Shown piece after piece: positions 6,065 to 14,572 of a stretch of 20,930 nt of DNA. Both the position numbers and the translations under genes were made by a program. Numbering within the stretch: the stretch's first letter is position 1; each line of letters begins with the position of its first letter. The notes below the pieces were generated by a model. It worked only from the letters and a program-made list of their open reading frames with translations, was not told the DNA's origin and made no database searches. The DNA lies in contig CAZMBM010000027.1 in the NCBI GenBank assembly GCA_964564475.1, positions 1 to 20,930 on the forward strand. Reading direction: 5' to 3'. Origin of the DNA: CG1-02-35-72 sp964564475. Its GTDB lineage: Bacteria > Bacteroidota > Bacteroidia > Flavobacteriales > Flavobacteriaceae.

Positions 6065-8046
6065 TGGCTGTAACAAAACAAAACATATTAAACAGGTTTT
6101 ATCTGGTATCGGGAATGATGCTCGTTTTTGTTATGGCCATTATCTTTAAAATTACAGAAATTCAGTGGCTTGAAGGGACTGCTTATCGTGAAGAAGCGGT
6201 AGAGAATACGGTACGACAGTTTGATATTCCGGCCAACAGGGGTAACGTTTATACAGCCGACGGTAGTTTGTTGGCCACGTCTGTGCCTAAATACGACATC
6301 AGAATGGATGTTGTTACGGTGCCTAAAAAAATATTTGACCGAGATATACGTCAATTGGCAAGGTCATTATCAAAGATGTTTAAAAAAACGCCTTTGTATT
6401 ATGAAGATTACTTGAGAAATGCACGAAAACAAAACAACAAATACCTTTTTATTGCTCGAAATCTAGATTACAAGCAGTACAAAAAAGTAAAGAATTTTCC
6501 TATTTTAAGACTGGGCGCATATAGAGGCGGACTGATTGTAAACCAACGTACAGTCAGAGGCCATCCCTTAGGAAAAATTGCCGTTAGAACTATTGGTTAT
6601 GACGACAGTCGCGGTACAGCAGGATTAGAGGGGAGTTTTAGTGCTTACTTAAAAGGAAAACAAGGTCATCATCTCAAACAAAAAATTGCTAAAGGACAAT
6701 GGAAACCTCTAAATGATGACAATGAAATAGACCCAATTGACGGCCTTGATGTGATTACCACTATAGATTTAAACATTCAAGATATAGCACACCATGCCTT
6801 ATTAGAACAACTCGAAAAATTTGAAGCAGACCACGGTAGTGTGGTTGTGATGGATGTGAAAACAGGCGAAATTAAAGCCATATCTAATTTGGCACGAACC
6901 TCTAAAGGAACCTATTTCGAAAAACGGAACTATGCGGTTTACGAAGCGCATGAGCCGGGTTCGACCTTTAAGCTTATGAGTATGATTAGGGCTTTGGAAG
7001 ATAAAGTTATAGACACTTCTACAATTATAGATACCAAAAACGGTATCCTAAAAATATACGGTAAAAAAATACGCGATTCACATCGTGGTGGCTATGGCAA
7101 GATAACTGCCGCACAGGTGTTAGAATTGTCATCAAACGTGGGGATGGCTAAAATTATTTACGATAACTATAAAAACAATCCACAAAAATTTGTCGATGGT
7201 TTATATGCTATGCACGTGGGCGAAAAGTTGAACATACCCATTAAAGGCGAAGGAAACCCGAAAATTCCGAACCCCAAAAATAAAAAAGAGTGGAACGGCT
7301 TATCTTTACCTTGGATGGCCTGGGGTTATGGCGTTAAGTTTACGCCTCTTCAAATACTTACTTTTTACAATGCCATAGCCAATAATGGCAAAATGATGAA
7401 ACCCCAATTTGTAAAAGAGATAAGGAAACAAGATAGAGTCATAAAAAAGTTTTTGCCAATTGTGATTGATGCTAAAGTCTGCTCGCAAAATACCATAAAT
7501 AAAGTTAAAGTGCTCATGGAAAATGTGGTTAAAAAAGGCACAGCTACGAATATTTACACACCTCATTTTGCTATGGCCGGTAAAACAGGCACCTGTCAAA
7601 CCGATTATTGGAAAGGTGGCGAAACACAATACATATCTTCCTTTGCAGGTTATTTTCCCGCAGACAATCCGAAGTATTCCTGTATAGTTGTTATCCATAA
7701 ACCCAATAAAAAAATAGGTTATTACGGCGCTACGGTTGCGGCGCCTGCCTTCAAAAAAATTGCTCAAAAAATCTATACAAATACACCTATACGAAAACAT
7801 ATCAATCAGTTTGAAAAGGCTTACAAGGTTTTAGAAAAGCAACTGACAAAAACCTCAAAAAGAAAAATTAAAAATTATAAATACGTGCCAAATGTTACAA
7901 AAATGGTTGGTATGGACGCCGTGGCGCTATTAGAAAATTTAGGATTGAAGGTTATTTATGAAGGAACAGGGAAGGTAACTTTTCAGTCAATAAAGCCTGG
8001 TGAAAACCTTAAAAAATATAAAAGTATTTATATAAAACTATTGTGA
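6064..8046 (+). CDS. ftsI: class B penicillin-binding protein, FtsI/PBP3 type, with PASTA domain
   Basis: Septal peptidoglycan transpeptidase, membrane-anchored and acting in the periplasm. Order in the 660-aa protein: short cytoplasmic N-terminus; transmembrane anchor about 10-30; dimerisation/pedestal domain containing RQFDIPANRGNVY; transpeptidase domain with nucleophile S300 in STFK (300-303), the SSN triad motif (356-358) and KTG (507-509); and a C-terminal PASTA-like domain from about 606. The PASTA tail is usual in Bacteroidota and Gram-positive FtsI homologues but absent from E. coli FtsI. The start shares a base with the ftsL stop and the TGA stop overlaps the murE GTG start by four bases (GTGA). 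All three active-site motifs are intact. Confidence 0.96.
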   Translation: MAVTKQNILNRFYLVSGMMLVFVMAIIFKITEIQWLEGTAYREEAVENTVRQFDIPANRGNVYTADGSLLATSVPKYDIRMDVVTVPKKIFDRDIRQLARSLSKMFKKTPLYYEDYLRNARKQNNKYLFIARNLDYKQYKKVKNFPILRLGAYRGGLIVNQRTVRGHPLGKIAVRTIGYDDSRGTAGLEGSFSAYLKGKQGHHLKQKIAKGQWKPLNDDNEIDPIDGLDVITTIDLNIQDIAHHALLEQLEKFEADHGSVVVMDVKTGEIKAISNLARTSKGTYFEKRNYAVYEAHEPGSTFKLMSMIRALEDKVIDTSTIIDTKNGILKIYGKKIRDSHRGGYGKITAAQVLELSSNVGMAKIIYDNYKNNPQKFVDGLYAMHVGEKLNIPIKGEGNPKIPNPKNKKEWNGLSLPWMAWGYGVKFTPLQILTFYNAIANNGKMMKPQFVKEIRKQDRVIKKFLPIVIDAKVCSQNTINKVKVLMENVVKKGTATNIYTPHFAMAGKTGTCQTDYWKGGETQYISSFAGYFPADNPKYSCIVVIHKPNKKIGYYGATVAAPAFKKIAQKIYTNTPIRKHINQFEKAYKVLEKQLTKTSKRKIKNYKYVPNVTKMVGMDAVALLENLGLKVIYEGTGKVTFQSIKPGENLKKYKSIYIKLL

Positions 8047-9503
8047 AGAATTTAAAAGACATATTGTACAATGTTTCTGTAAACGCAGTTTATGGTAGTA
8101 CAGATGTGCCTATAAATGCCATTGCTTTTGATTCGAGAATAATTACTAAAAATGATATTTTTGTCGCTATAAAAGGTGCTAAAGCCGACGGTCATAATTT
8201 TATAGAAACAGCGCTTGAAAAAGGGGCCACCGTAATTATTTGTGAAGAATTACCCCCTCAAAGAATTGATAATATTACCTATATAGTTGTAGAAAACTGT
8301 CATGCCGCACTGGCGCATATGGCATCAAATTATTACGACAACCCTTCTGATAATTTGATACTTGTCGGTATAACAGGAACAAATGGCAAGACAACAGTGG
8401 CCAGCTTGTTATACGATTTGTTTAACAAGTCTGCATACAAAGTAGGATTGATTTCTACCGTTAAAATATTGGTAGCCGACAAAGAGTTTAAAACCGCACA
8501 TACCACGCCCGATAGTTTAACGATTAACAGTTATTTAGCTAAAATGCTTAAAGCCGGTGTTACGCATTGCTTTATGGAAGTAAGTTCACATGGCATTCAT
8601 CAAAAGAGAACAGAAGGTCTTGTTTTTAAAGGAGGGGTATTTACAAACCTAACACAAGATCATTTAGATTATCACCACACATTTAAAGATTATCGTGATG
8701 TTAAAAAAGCTTTTTTTGACGCTTTGCCCAAAACAGCTTTTGCCCTTATTAACGGTGACGACAAAAATGGTGAAGTGATGTTGCAAAATACCAAAGCTAA
8801 AACGTATAGATATGCACTTAAAAACCCTGCCGATTTTAAAGGAAAAATATTAGAAAATAGTTTAGAAGGCCTTCTGTTAACGGTTAACAATAATGAACTG
8901 TGGACGCGGCTTATAGGGACTTTTAACGCCTACAATATTTTAGCTATTTACGGTGTAGCCTCTTTATTAGGGATGGATTCGTTCGAAACTTTGCGTCTTA
9001 TTAGTAGTTTAAAAAGTGTCAGAGGACGTTTTCAATATATTGTTTTACCCAATAATATTACACTCATTGTAGATTATGCGCATACACCCGATGCTTTGAG
9101 CAATGTGTTATCGGCCGTTAACAGTATTCGTACGGGAAATGAAAAGCTTATTTGCGTGATGGGATGTGGTGGTGATAGAGATAAAGACAAGCGTAAAAAA
9201 ATGGGCTATATCGCTTCAAAACTCAGCGATTTAACCATTATCACATCTGATAATCCACGCACTGAAGATCCCGAAGAAATTATTGCTCAAATAGAACAGG
9301 GTATAGAACCGCAAGATTTTAAAAAGGTATTGTCTATTACCAATAGAAAGCAAGCTATAAAGGCCGCAAGTAAAATGGCCAATCAAGGTGACATTGTTTT
9401 GATTGCCGGAAAAGGTCATGAAACATATCAAGAAATAAAGGGTATAAAACACCATTTTGATGATTACAAAATAGCCTTAAAAATATTTAAAAGTGATAAA
9501 TAG
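8043..9503 (+). CDS. murE: UDP-MurNAc-tripeptide synthetase MurE (meso-DAP type)
   Basis: Cytoplasmic ATP-dependent ligase adding the third amino acid to UDP-MurNAc-L-Ala-D-Glu. The 486-aa protein shows the Mur ligase ATP-binding loop TGTNGKTT (111-118), the central-domain motifs EVSSHGIHQKR and FTNLTQDHLDYH, and DYAHTPDAL at the start of the C-terminal domain. The substrate-selecting motif is DNPR (403-406), the form found in meso-diaminopimelate enzymes rather than lysine enzymes, so DAP-type peptidoglycan is predicted. The start codon is GTG at 8043, inside the ftsI stop (GTGA overlap). The start is supported by MKNLKDIL, a normal MurE N-terminus. Confidence 0.96.
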   Translation: MKNLKDILYNVSVNAVYGSTDVPINAIAFDSRIITKNDIFVAIKGAKADGHNFIETALEKGATVIICEELPPQRIDNITYIVVENCHAALAHMASNYYDNPSDNLILVGITGTNGKTTVASLLYDLFNKSAYKVGLISTVKILVADKEFKTAHTTPDSLTINSYLAKMLKAGVTHCFMEVSSHGIHQKRTEGLVFKGGVFTNLTQDHLDYHHTFKDYRDVKKAFFDALPKTAFALINGDDKNGEVMLQNTKAKTYRYALKNPADFKGKILENSLEGLLLTVNNNELWTRLIGTFNAYNILAIYGVASLLGMDSFETLRLISSLKSVRGRFQYIVLPNNITLIVDYAHTPDALSNVLSAVNSIRTGNEKLICVMGCGGDRDKDKRKKMGYIASKLSDLTIITSDNPRTEDPEEIIAQIEQGIEPQDFKKVLSITNRKQAIKAASKMANQGDIVLIAGKGHETYQEIKGIKHHFDDYKIALKIFKSDK

Positions 9504-9510
9504 TTAAATA

Positions 9511-10734
9511 ATGTTGTATTATTTGTTTCAATATTTAGAAAATAAATTTCATCTGGCGGGCGCGGGATTATTCCAATACATCTCGTTTAGATCGGCATTG
9601 GCTATTTTATTTTCGTTGGCATTTTCAACAATATTCGGTAGAAAAATAATAGACTATTTAAAGCGTCAACAAATTGGCGAAACAGTTAGAGATTTAGGTC
9701 TTGAAGGACAAAAAGAGAAATCGGGTACGCCAACAATGGGTGGTATCATCATTATTTTAGCCACTTTAATTCCCGTAATATTTTTAGCCAAACTCGATAA
9801 TGTTTATATTATAATTCTAATTGTTACCACTTTATGGATGGGGCTTATAGGTTTTATAGACGATTATATAAAGGTATTTAAAAAGGAAAAGGAAGGTCTT
9901 AAAGGGAAATTTAAAATTATAGGTCAGGTAGGTTTGGGTATTTTTGTAGGAGCAACGCTCTATTTTAACCCTAATGTCACCATAAAACAAAGGCTTCATA
10001 CAACAGAAGTAACACAGCGGGTAAAGGTTTCTCAAAAATTTGGCAAAGCAGAAAAATCCTTTAAAACAACCATACCTTTTTTAAAAAATAACGAATTCGA
10101 CTATAAGAGCTTGGTAAGTTGGATGGGCGAAACACCGGCCAAATACGCTTGGATTCTCTTTATACTCATTGTGGTTTTTATAGTAACTGCCGTGTCGAAT
10201 GGCGCCAATTTAACCGATGGTATTGATGGGCTGGCGGCAGGCTCCTCGGCTATAATTGTAGCAGCTTTGGGGGTTTTTGCTTGGGTATCGGGCAACATTG
10301 TTTTTGCCGATTATTTACGAATAATGTACATTCCCAATTCGGGCGAAATGACCATTTTTATAAGTGCTTTTGTAGGGGCTTTGGTAGGCTTTTTATGGTA
10401 TAATACCTATCCGGCACAAATTTTCATGGGCGATACAGGCAGTTTAACCATTGGAGGTGTTATCGCCGTTATAGCCATAGCCGTTAGAAAAGAATTACTC
10501 ATCCCTTTATTGGCAGCAACATTTTTAGTAGAAATTTTATCGGTTTTAATTCAGGTGAGTTACTTTAAATATACAAAGAAAAAAATAGGTGTGGGAAAAC
10601 GCATCTTTTTAATGGCGCCTTTACACCATCATTATCAAAAGAAAGGCTATCACGAAAGTAAAATTGTTATGCGCTTTTTAATTATAGGCATTATGCTGGC
10701 AGTGTTGAGCATAATAACGCTAAAAGTTAGATAA
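9511..10734 (+). CDS. mraY: phospho-MurNAc-pentapeptide transferase MraY
   Basis: Polytopic inner-membrane enzyme that moves phospho-MurNAc-pentapeptide onto undecaprenyl phosphate to make lipid I. Family motifs visible: TPTMGG (73-78), the catalytic DDYIK (117-121), NLTDGIDGLA (233-242) with Asp236 and Asp239, FMGDTGSL (305-312) and the HHH motif in APLHHHY (369-375). About ten hydrophobic segments are apparent. At 407 aa it is about 45 residues longer than E. coli MraY; the extra length is a hydrophilic stretch at about 158-210, rich in Lys and Thr, between membrane helices. Such an insert is usual in Bacteroidota. A start at 9511, seven bases after the murE stop, gives MLYYLFQYLENKFHLAG, a standard N-terminus. 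Confidence 0.97.
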   Translation: MLYYLFQYLENKFHLAGAGLFQYISFRSALAILFSLAFSTIFGRKIIDYLKRQQIGETVRDLGLEGQKEKSGTPTMGGIIIILATLIPVIFLAKLDNVYIIILIVTTLWMGLIGFIDDYIKVFKKEKEGLKGKFKIIGQVGLGIFVGATLYFNPNVTIKQRLHTTEVTQRVKVSQKFGKAEKSFKTTIPFLKNNEFDYKSLVSWMGETPAKYAWILFILIVVFIVTAVSNGANLTDGIDGLAAGSSAIIVAALGVFAWVSGNIVFADYLRIMYIPNSGEMTIFISAFVGALVGFLWYNTYPAQIFMGDTGSLTIGGVIAVIAIAVRKELLIPLLAATFLVEILSVLIQVSYFKYTKKKIGVGKRIFLMAPLHHHYQKKGYHESKIVMRFLIIGIMLAVLSIITLKVR

Positions 10735-10738
10735 AATT

Positions 10739-10951
10739 ATGAGTTTAGATTTTATAAATAAATTAAAGATTGTAGAAGAGGAGACTGATGAAAGTATGTA
10801 TTTCTCAGAAATTTTAAATGAAATAAACAGAAATTATAATAGTGAAATAAAAAATTTACACACCGAAGCTAATGAATTATTACCGATAGTTGTTGCGTCA
10901 ATTAAGACAGCAAGAGCCAATCAATCAAAAATCGTAAATCGTAAATCATGA
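10739..10951 (+). CDS. 5'-truncated four-helix-bundle (S23-like) protein
   Basis: A 70-aa ORF between mraY and murD that is not a normal dcw gene. Its sequence, DFINKLKIVEEETDES then EANELLPIVVASIKTAR, closely resembles the second half of the roughly 120-aa four-helix-bundle proteins (S23/TIGR02436-like) that are scattered through Bacteroidota genomes. The first two helices are missing: the ATG falls just before the point where the third helix should begin, and only the mraY stop lies upstream. The last residues, SKIVNRKS, are encoded by 7-bp repeats. The stop overlaps the murD start (ATGA), so it may be translated and may affect coupling to murD. It is either a decayed remnant or a shortened gene kept for operon spacing. 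Family call by recollection of the pattern; function unknown. Confidence 0.65.
   Translation: MSLDFINKLKIVEEETDESMYFSEILNEINRNYNSEIKNLHTEANELLPIVVASIKTARANQSKIVNRKS
10929..10949 (+). repeat. heptanucleotide tandem repeat before murD
   Basis: Two copies of AAATCGT (10929-10935, 10936-10942) are followed by a variant AAATCAT (10943-10949) whose last AT belongs to the murD ATG. The repeat sits at the 3' end of the truncated four-helix-bundle ORF and occupies the place of the murD ribosome-binding region. Copy-number change by slippage would shift the ORF's stop relative to murD. Confidence 0.75.
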
Positions 10952-12291
10952 AATTGGTGGTGCTTGGAGCCGGCGAAAGTGGCGTCGGTGCAGCTATTTT
11001 AGGAAAAAAAAACAAGTATGAGGTTTTTGTTTCAGACAAGGGAACAATTACACAAAAATATAAGGACGTTCTTTTACATAACAACATTCAGTTTGAAGAA
11101 GGTAAGCATACCGAAAGTAAAATATTTGAGGCCAATTTAGTGGTTAAAAGTCCGGGTATTGCAAACACAGTTTCCATAATTGTGGCGCTCAGAAATAAAG
11201 GCGTCAAAATTGTTTCCGAAATTGAGTTTGCGTCACGATTTACAGCGGCTTTTATTATTGCCATTACAGGGAGTAACGGTAAAACAACGACAAGTCTTTT
11301 AGCCTATCATATTTTAAAAAAGGCCGGTTTAGATGTAGGATTGGCAGGAAACATAGGCCGGAGTTTTGCTTTACAGCTTGCTCAAGAAAAACATGATTTT
11401 TATGTGCTCGAAGTGAGTAGTTTTCAGCTTGACGACATAGAGAAATTTAAACCAAATATAGCTGTAATTACCAATATTTCTGAAGACCATTTGGACAGGT
11501 ATAATTATAAAATGACACATTATGTTGCGTCAAAAATGCGTATTACAGAAAATCAAACAGAAACAGATTATCTGATTTACGATGCAGATGACACTTATTT
11601 ACAAACTGAAATTAAAAAATCAAAAGCACAGTTGTTGCCCTTTTCAGTGAATAATACATCAGCAAGGTTTTTAAGTGAAACCGATGGGGCACAGTTAATC
11701 AATAATCAAATAATAGTAAAAATAAAAGACTTAAAATATATTATGGAAAAATCAATCTTAGCTTTAACAGGTAAGCACAACATTAAAAATGCTATGGCTG
11801 CCGCTATGACTTCTACCTTGTTAAAAGTTAGAAAAGAAACCATCCGCGAAAGTTTAGAAGATTTTGAAGGAGCGGAGCACCGTTTAGAAAAAGTCTTAAA
11901 AATACAAGGTGTAGCTTATATTAACGATTCTAAAGCAACAAACGTTAATGCTACATTTTACGCACTAGAATGCATGGATAACCCCACGATTTGGATAGTA
12001 GGTGGTGTGGACAAAGGAAATGACTATACCACCTTGCTGCCAATGGTTAGAGAACATGTAAAAGCCATAATTTGTTTGGGTATTGACAATAGAAAATTGA
12101 TTGAAACTTTTAGCAATGTAGTCGATTTTATTATTGAGGTGGCCGGTATGGAAGAGGCTGTTAAAGTAGCTCATAAATTATCAGATGAAAATGATAATGT
12201 ATTGTTGTCACCTGCTTGTGCCAGTTTCGATTTGTTTGACAATTACGAAGACAGAGGCAGACAATTTAAACAAGCCGTAAGAAATTTATAA
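10948..12291 (+). CDS. murD: UDP-MurNAc-L-alanine--D-glutamate ligase MurD
   Basis: Cytoplasmic ligase adding D-Glu to UDP-MurNAc-L-Ala. The 447-aa protein begins MKLVVLGAGESGVGAA, the nucleotide-binding fold of MurD domain 1, and has the ATP loop TGSNGKTT (107-114), EVSSFQLDDI, NISEDHLDRY in the central domain, and EHRLEKV and INDSKATNVNAT at the start of the C-terminal domain, then LLSPACASFDLFDNYEDRG. All are typical of MurD. The ATG at 10948 lies in the heptamer repeat and overlaps the previous ORF by four bases (ATGA). Its usual upstream neighbour is mraY; here the four-helix remnant is interposed. The stop is six bases before the ftsW GTG. Confidence 0.97.
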   Translation: MKLVVLGAGESGVGAAILGKKNKYEVFVSDKGTITQKYKDVLLHNNIQFEEGKHTESKIFEANLVVKSPGIANTVSIIVALRNKGVKIVSEIEFASRFTAAFIIAITGSNGKTTTSLLAYHILKKAGLDVGLAGNIGRSFALQLAQEKHDFYVLEVSSFQLDDIEKFKPNIAVITNISEDHLDRYNYKMTHYVASKMRITENQTETDYLIYDADDTYLQTEIKKSKAQLLPFSVNNTSARFLSETDGAQLINNQIIVKIKDLKYIMEKSILALTGKHNIKNAMAAAMTSTLLKVRKETIRESLEDFEGAEHRLEKVLKIQGVAYINDSKATNVNATFYALECMDNPTIWIVGGVDKGNDYTTLLPMVREHVKAIICLGIDNRKLIETFSNVVDFIIEVAGMEEAVKVAHKLSDENDNVLLSPACASFDLFDNYEDRGRQFKQAVRNL

Positions 12292-12297
12292 GAATTT

Positions 12298-13494
12298 GTG
12301 AAAACACTTTTAAAAAATATTGAAGGAGATAGAGCTATTTGGGCTTTGATAGCTTTGCTGGCTATTTTTTCTTTTTTACCTGTTTACAGCGCCAGTAGCA
12401 ATTTGGTATATGTGGTAGATAAAGGAACAACTTCGGGTTATTTTTTAAAGCATGCCATGCTGTTACTTATAGGTTTTATAATAATCTATGCCGTTCATAA
12501 GATACCGTATAAATATTTTAGTGCGACCTCTGTATTGCTTTTTCCGATTGTTTTAATTCTACTTATTTTCACCTTGATTCAAGGGACGAGTATTGGTGGC
12601 GCCAATGCCAGTAGGTGGATTCGTATCCCATTTATAGGCCTCAGCTTTCAAACCTCAACTTTGGCGGGCGTCATATTAATGATGTATGTGTCGCGCTATT
12701 TGGCCAAAAATAAAGAAGCAACTATAATATTTAAAGAGAGCCTTTTACAGTTATGGCTACCTGTTGCTTTGGTTTTAGGTCTTATTTTACCGGCTAATTT
12801 ATCTACAACGCTTATGTTGTTTGCCATGGTTGTTGTATTGGTGTTTTTAGGAGGGTATCCCTTGCGTTATTTGGCTTCAATTATAGGCATGGGGATAGTT
12901 GTTTTAAGCTTTTTTGTTTTAACGGCCAAAGCCTTTCCTACCATTATGCCCAACAGGGTAGATACCTGGATGAGTCGTATTGAGAGTTTTGCAAATAAAG
13001 CAGATAAACGCGCCAATTATCAAGCAGAAAAAGCCAAAGTAGCCATAGCATCGGGAAAAATTTATGGTAAAGGCCCCGGTAAAAGTGTTCAAAAAAACTT
13101 TTTACCCCAATCGTCATCCGATTTTATTTACGCCATTATTATAGAAGAATTCGGATTTATCGGTGGTGTAGTAGTGGTGGTACTGTATTTAGTATTGCTA
13201 TTTAGAATTATTATAGTTGCCAATAAATCAGAAAGTATTTTTGGCAGCTTGTTGGTAATAGGTGTTGGTTTTCCAATCGTGTTTCAAGCCTTTACAAATA
13301 TGGCTGTAGCTGTTGGTTTATTTCCTGTAACCGGACAACCTTTGCCTTTGTTAAGTACCGGCGGCACCTCTATTTGGATGACCTGTTTTTCTATAGGTAT
13401 AATTTTAAGTGTGAGCAGTCAAAAAGAAATGAAAGAAGTAAACCCTGATATAAATGATAATCCGTTAGATATTTTACATGAAGCAATCGGTTAA
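12298..13494 (+). CDS. ftsW: SEDS-family septal glycosyltransferase FtsW
   Basis: Polytopic membrane protein that polymerises lipid II into septal glycan strands together with FtsI. The 398-aa protein has about ten hydrophobic segments and the SEDS landmarks ASRWIRIPFIGLSFQ (104-118), the KGPGKSVQKNFLPQ region (258-271), SSDFIYAIIIEEFGFIGG (273-290), and TGQPLPLLSTGGTS near the C-terminus. The canonical QPSE after the RWI motif reads QTST here (118-121); I believe this is normal in Bacteroidota, but it differs from proteobacterial FtsW. The start is GTG at 12298, giving MKTLLKNIEGDRAIWALIALL; no in-frame ATG precedes the first membrane segment. Its last 17 bases overlap murG. Confidence 0.95.
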   Translation: MKTLLKNIEGDRAIWALIALLAIFSFLPVYSASSNLVYVVDKGTTSGYFLKHAMLLLIGFIIIYAVHKIPYKYFSATSVLLFPIVLILLIFTLIQGTSIGGANASRWIRIPFIGLSFQTSTLAGVILMMYVSRYLAKNKEATIIFKESLLQLWLPVALVLGLILPANLSTTLMLFAMVVVLVFLGGYPLRYLASIIGMGIVVLSFFVLTAKAFPTIMPNRVDTWMSRIESFANKADKRANYQAEKAKVAIASGKIYGKGPGKSVQKNFLPQSSSDFIYAIIIEEFGFIGGVVVVVLYLVLLFRIIIVANKSESIFGSLLVIGVGFPIVFQAFTNMAVAVGLFPVTGQPLPLLSTGGTSIWMTCFSIGIILSVSSQKEMKEVNPDINDNPLDILHEAIG

Positions 13495-14572
13495 CATATT
13501 ATTAAGTGGTGGCGGAACGGGTGGTCATATCTATCCGGCCATTGCTATTGCCAACGAACTAAAAAGGAAGTTTCCACAAGCTAATTTCTTATTTGTAGGG
13601 GCTAATGATAAAATGGAAATGGAAAAGGTACCGCAAGCAGGCTATCCCATTAAAGGTCTTTGGATAGCCGGTTTTCAAAGAAGGCTTACGTTTAAAAATC
13701 TTATTTTTCCGTTAAAACTTATAAGTAGTCTTTTAAATGCTCGTTTAATTATAAAAAAATTTAAGCCTAGCATAGTGATTGGTACCGGTGGTTTTGCCAG
13801 TGGTCCTACTTTACAAATGGCTGTTAGAAAGAATATTCCTACATTAATACAAGAGCAAAACTCTTTTCCGGGTATCACCAATAAGATTTTGGGAAAGCAG
13901 GTAAATAAAATTTGTGTGGCTTATGACGGTTTAGAAAAGTATTTCCCTAAAGATAAAATAATTAAAACGGGGAATCCAATAAGGCAAGATATTTTAGAAA
14001 TAAAGACTAAAAGAGAAAAAGCACAAACATTTTTTAAACTTGATAATGCTAAGACTACTTTATTGGTTTTGGGCGGTAGTTTGGGCGCCTATGCCATAAA
14101 TCATTTAATAGAGACACGTATAGATTGGTTTGCCAAACACAAGGTGCAAATTATTTGGCAAACAGGTAAATCGTATAAAAAACAATACCATGGTTATTAC
14201 GGATTAAAAGGTGTTCAGCAACACTCTTTTATAAACAGAATGGATTTGGCATATGCCGCCGCCGATATTATTATAAGTCGTGCCGGTGCAGGGACTATTT
14301 CAGAATTATGCGTAGTAGGGAAACCGGTTATTTTTATACCATCGCCGCATGTGGCCGAAGACCATCAAACCAAAAATGCTAAATTTTTAGAAGACAGAGA
14401 TGCGGCAATTCTTATAAGAGAAAAAAGTTTAAACACTTTCGATTCTAAATTTGAAGAATTGATTAAAGATACTGATAAACAGCAACAGCTGTCAAAAAAC
14501 ATAAAACTTTTGGCATTACCCAATGCCACAAAAAAAATAGCAGAAACAATAGAATTATTATTAGCCGGTTAA
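13478..14572 (+). CDS. murG: UDP-GlcNAc:lipid I N-acetylglucosaminyltransferase MurG
   Basis: Peripheral membrane GT-B (family GT28) enzyme that converts lipid I to lipid II on the cytoplasmic face. In 364 aa it shows the N-terminal glycine loop SGGGTGGHIYPA (10-21) with His17, IGTGGFASGP in the N-domain, QEQNSFPGITNK, and in the C-domain the donor-binding ISRAGAGTISEL followed by FIPSPHVAEDHQTKNA. These are diagnostic. The ATG at 13478 lies 17 bases inside the end of ftsW in another frame. The stop shares its last base with the murC start (TAATG). Order ftsW-murG-murC is the usual dcw order. Confidence 0.98.
   Translation: MKQSVNILLSGGGTGGHIYPAIAIANELKRKFPQANFLFVGANDKMEMEKVPQAGYPIKGLWIAGFQRRLTFKNLIFPLKLISSLLNARLIIKKFKPSIVIGTGGFASGPTLQMAVRKNIPTLIQEQNSFPGITNKILGKQVNKICVAYDGLEKYFPKDKIIKTGNPIRQDILEIKTKREKAQTFFKLDNAKTTLLVLGGSLGAYAINHLIETRIDWFAKHKVQIIWQTGKSYKKQYHGYYGLKGVQQHSFINRMDLAYAAADIIISRAGAGTISELCVVGKPVIFIPSPHVAEDHQTKNAKFLEDRDAAILIREKSLNTFDSKFEELIKDTDKQQQLSKNIKLLALPNATKKIAETIELLLAG

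Noticed and set aside
10739..10951. 23S rRNA intervening-sequence protein context
   Set aside because: The ORF resembles the S23 four-helix family, but no rRNA sequence is present nearby; it lies within the mur genes.
12646..12660. QTST in place of QPSE in FtsW as evidence of a defective enzyme
   Set aside because: The remaining SEDS landmarks are intact and I believe this variant is ordinary in Bacteroidota, so it is not treated as a lesion.
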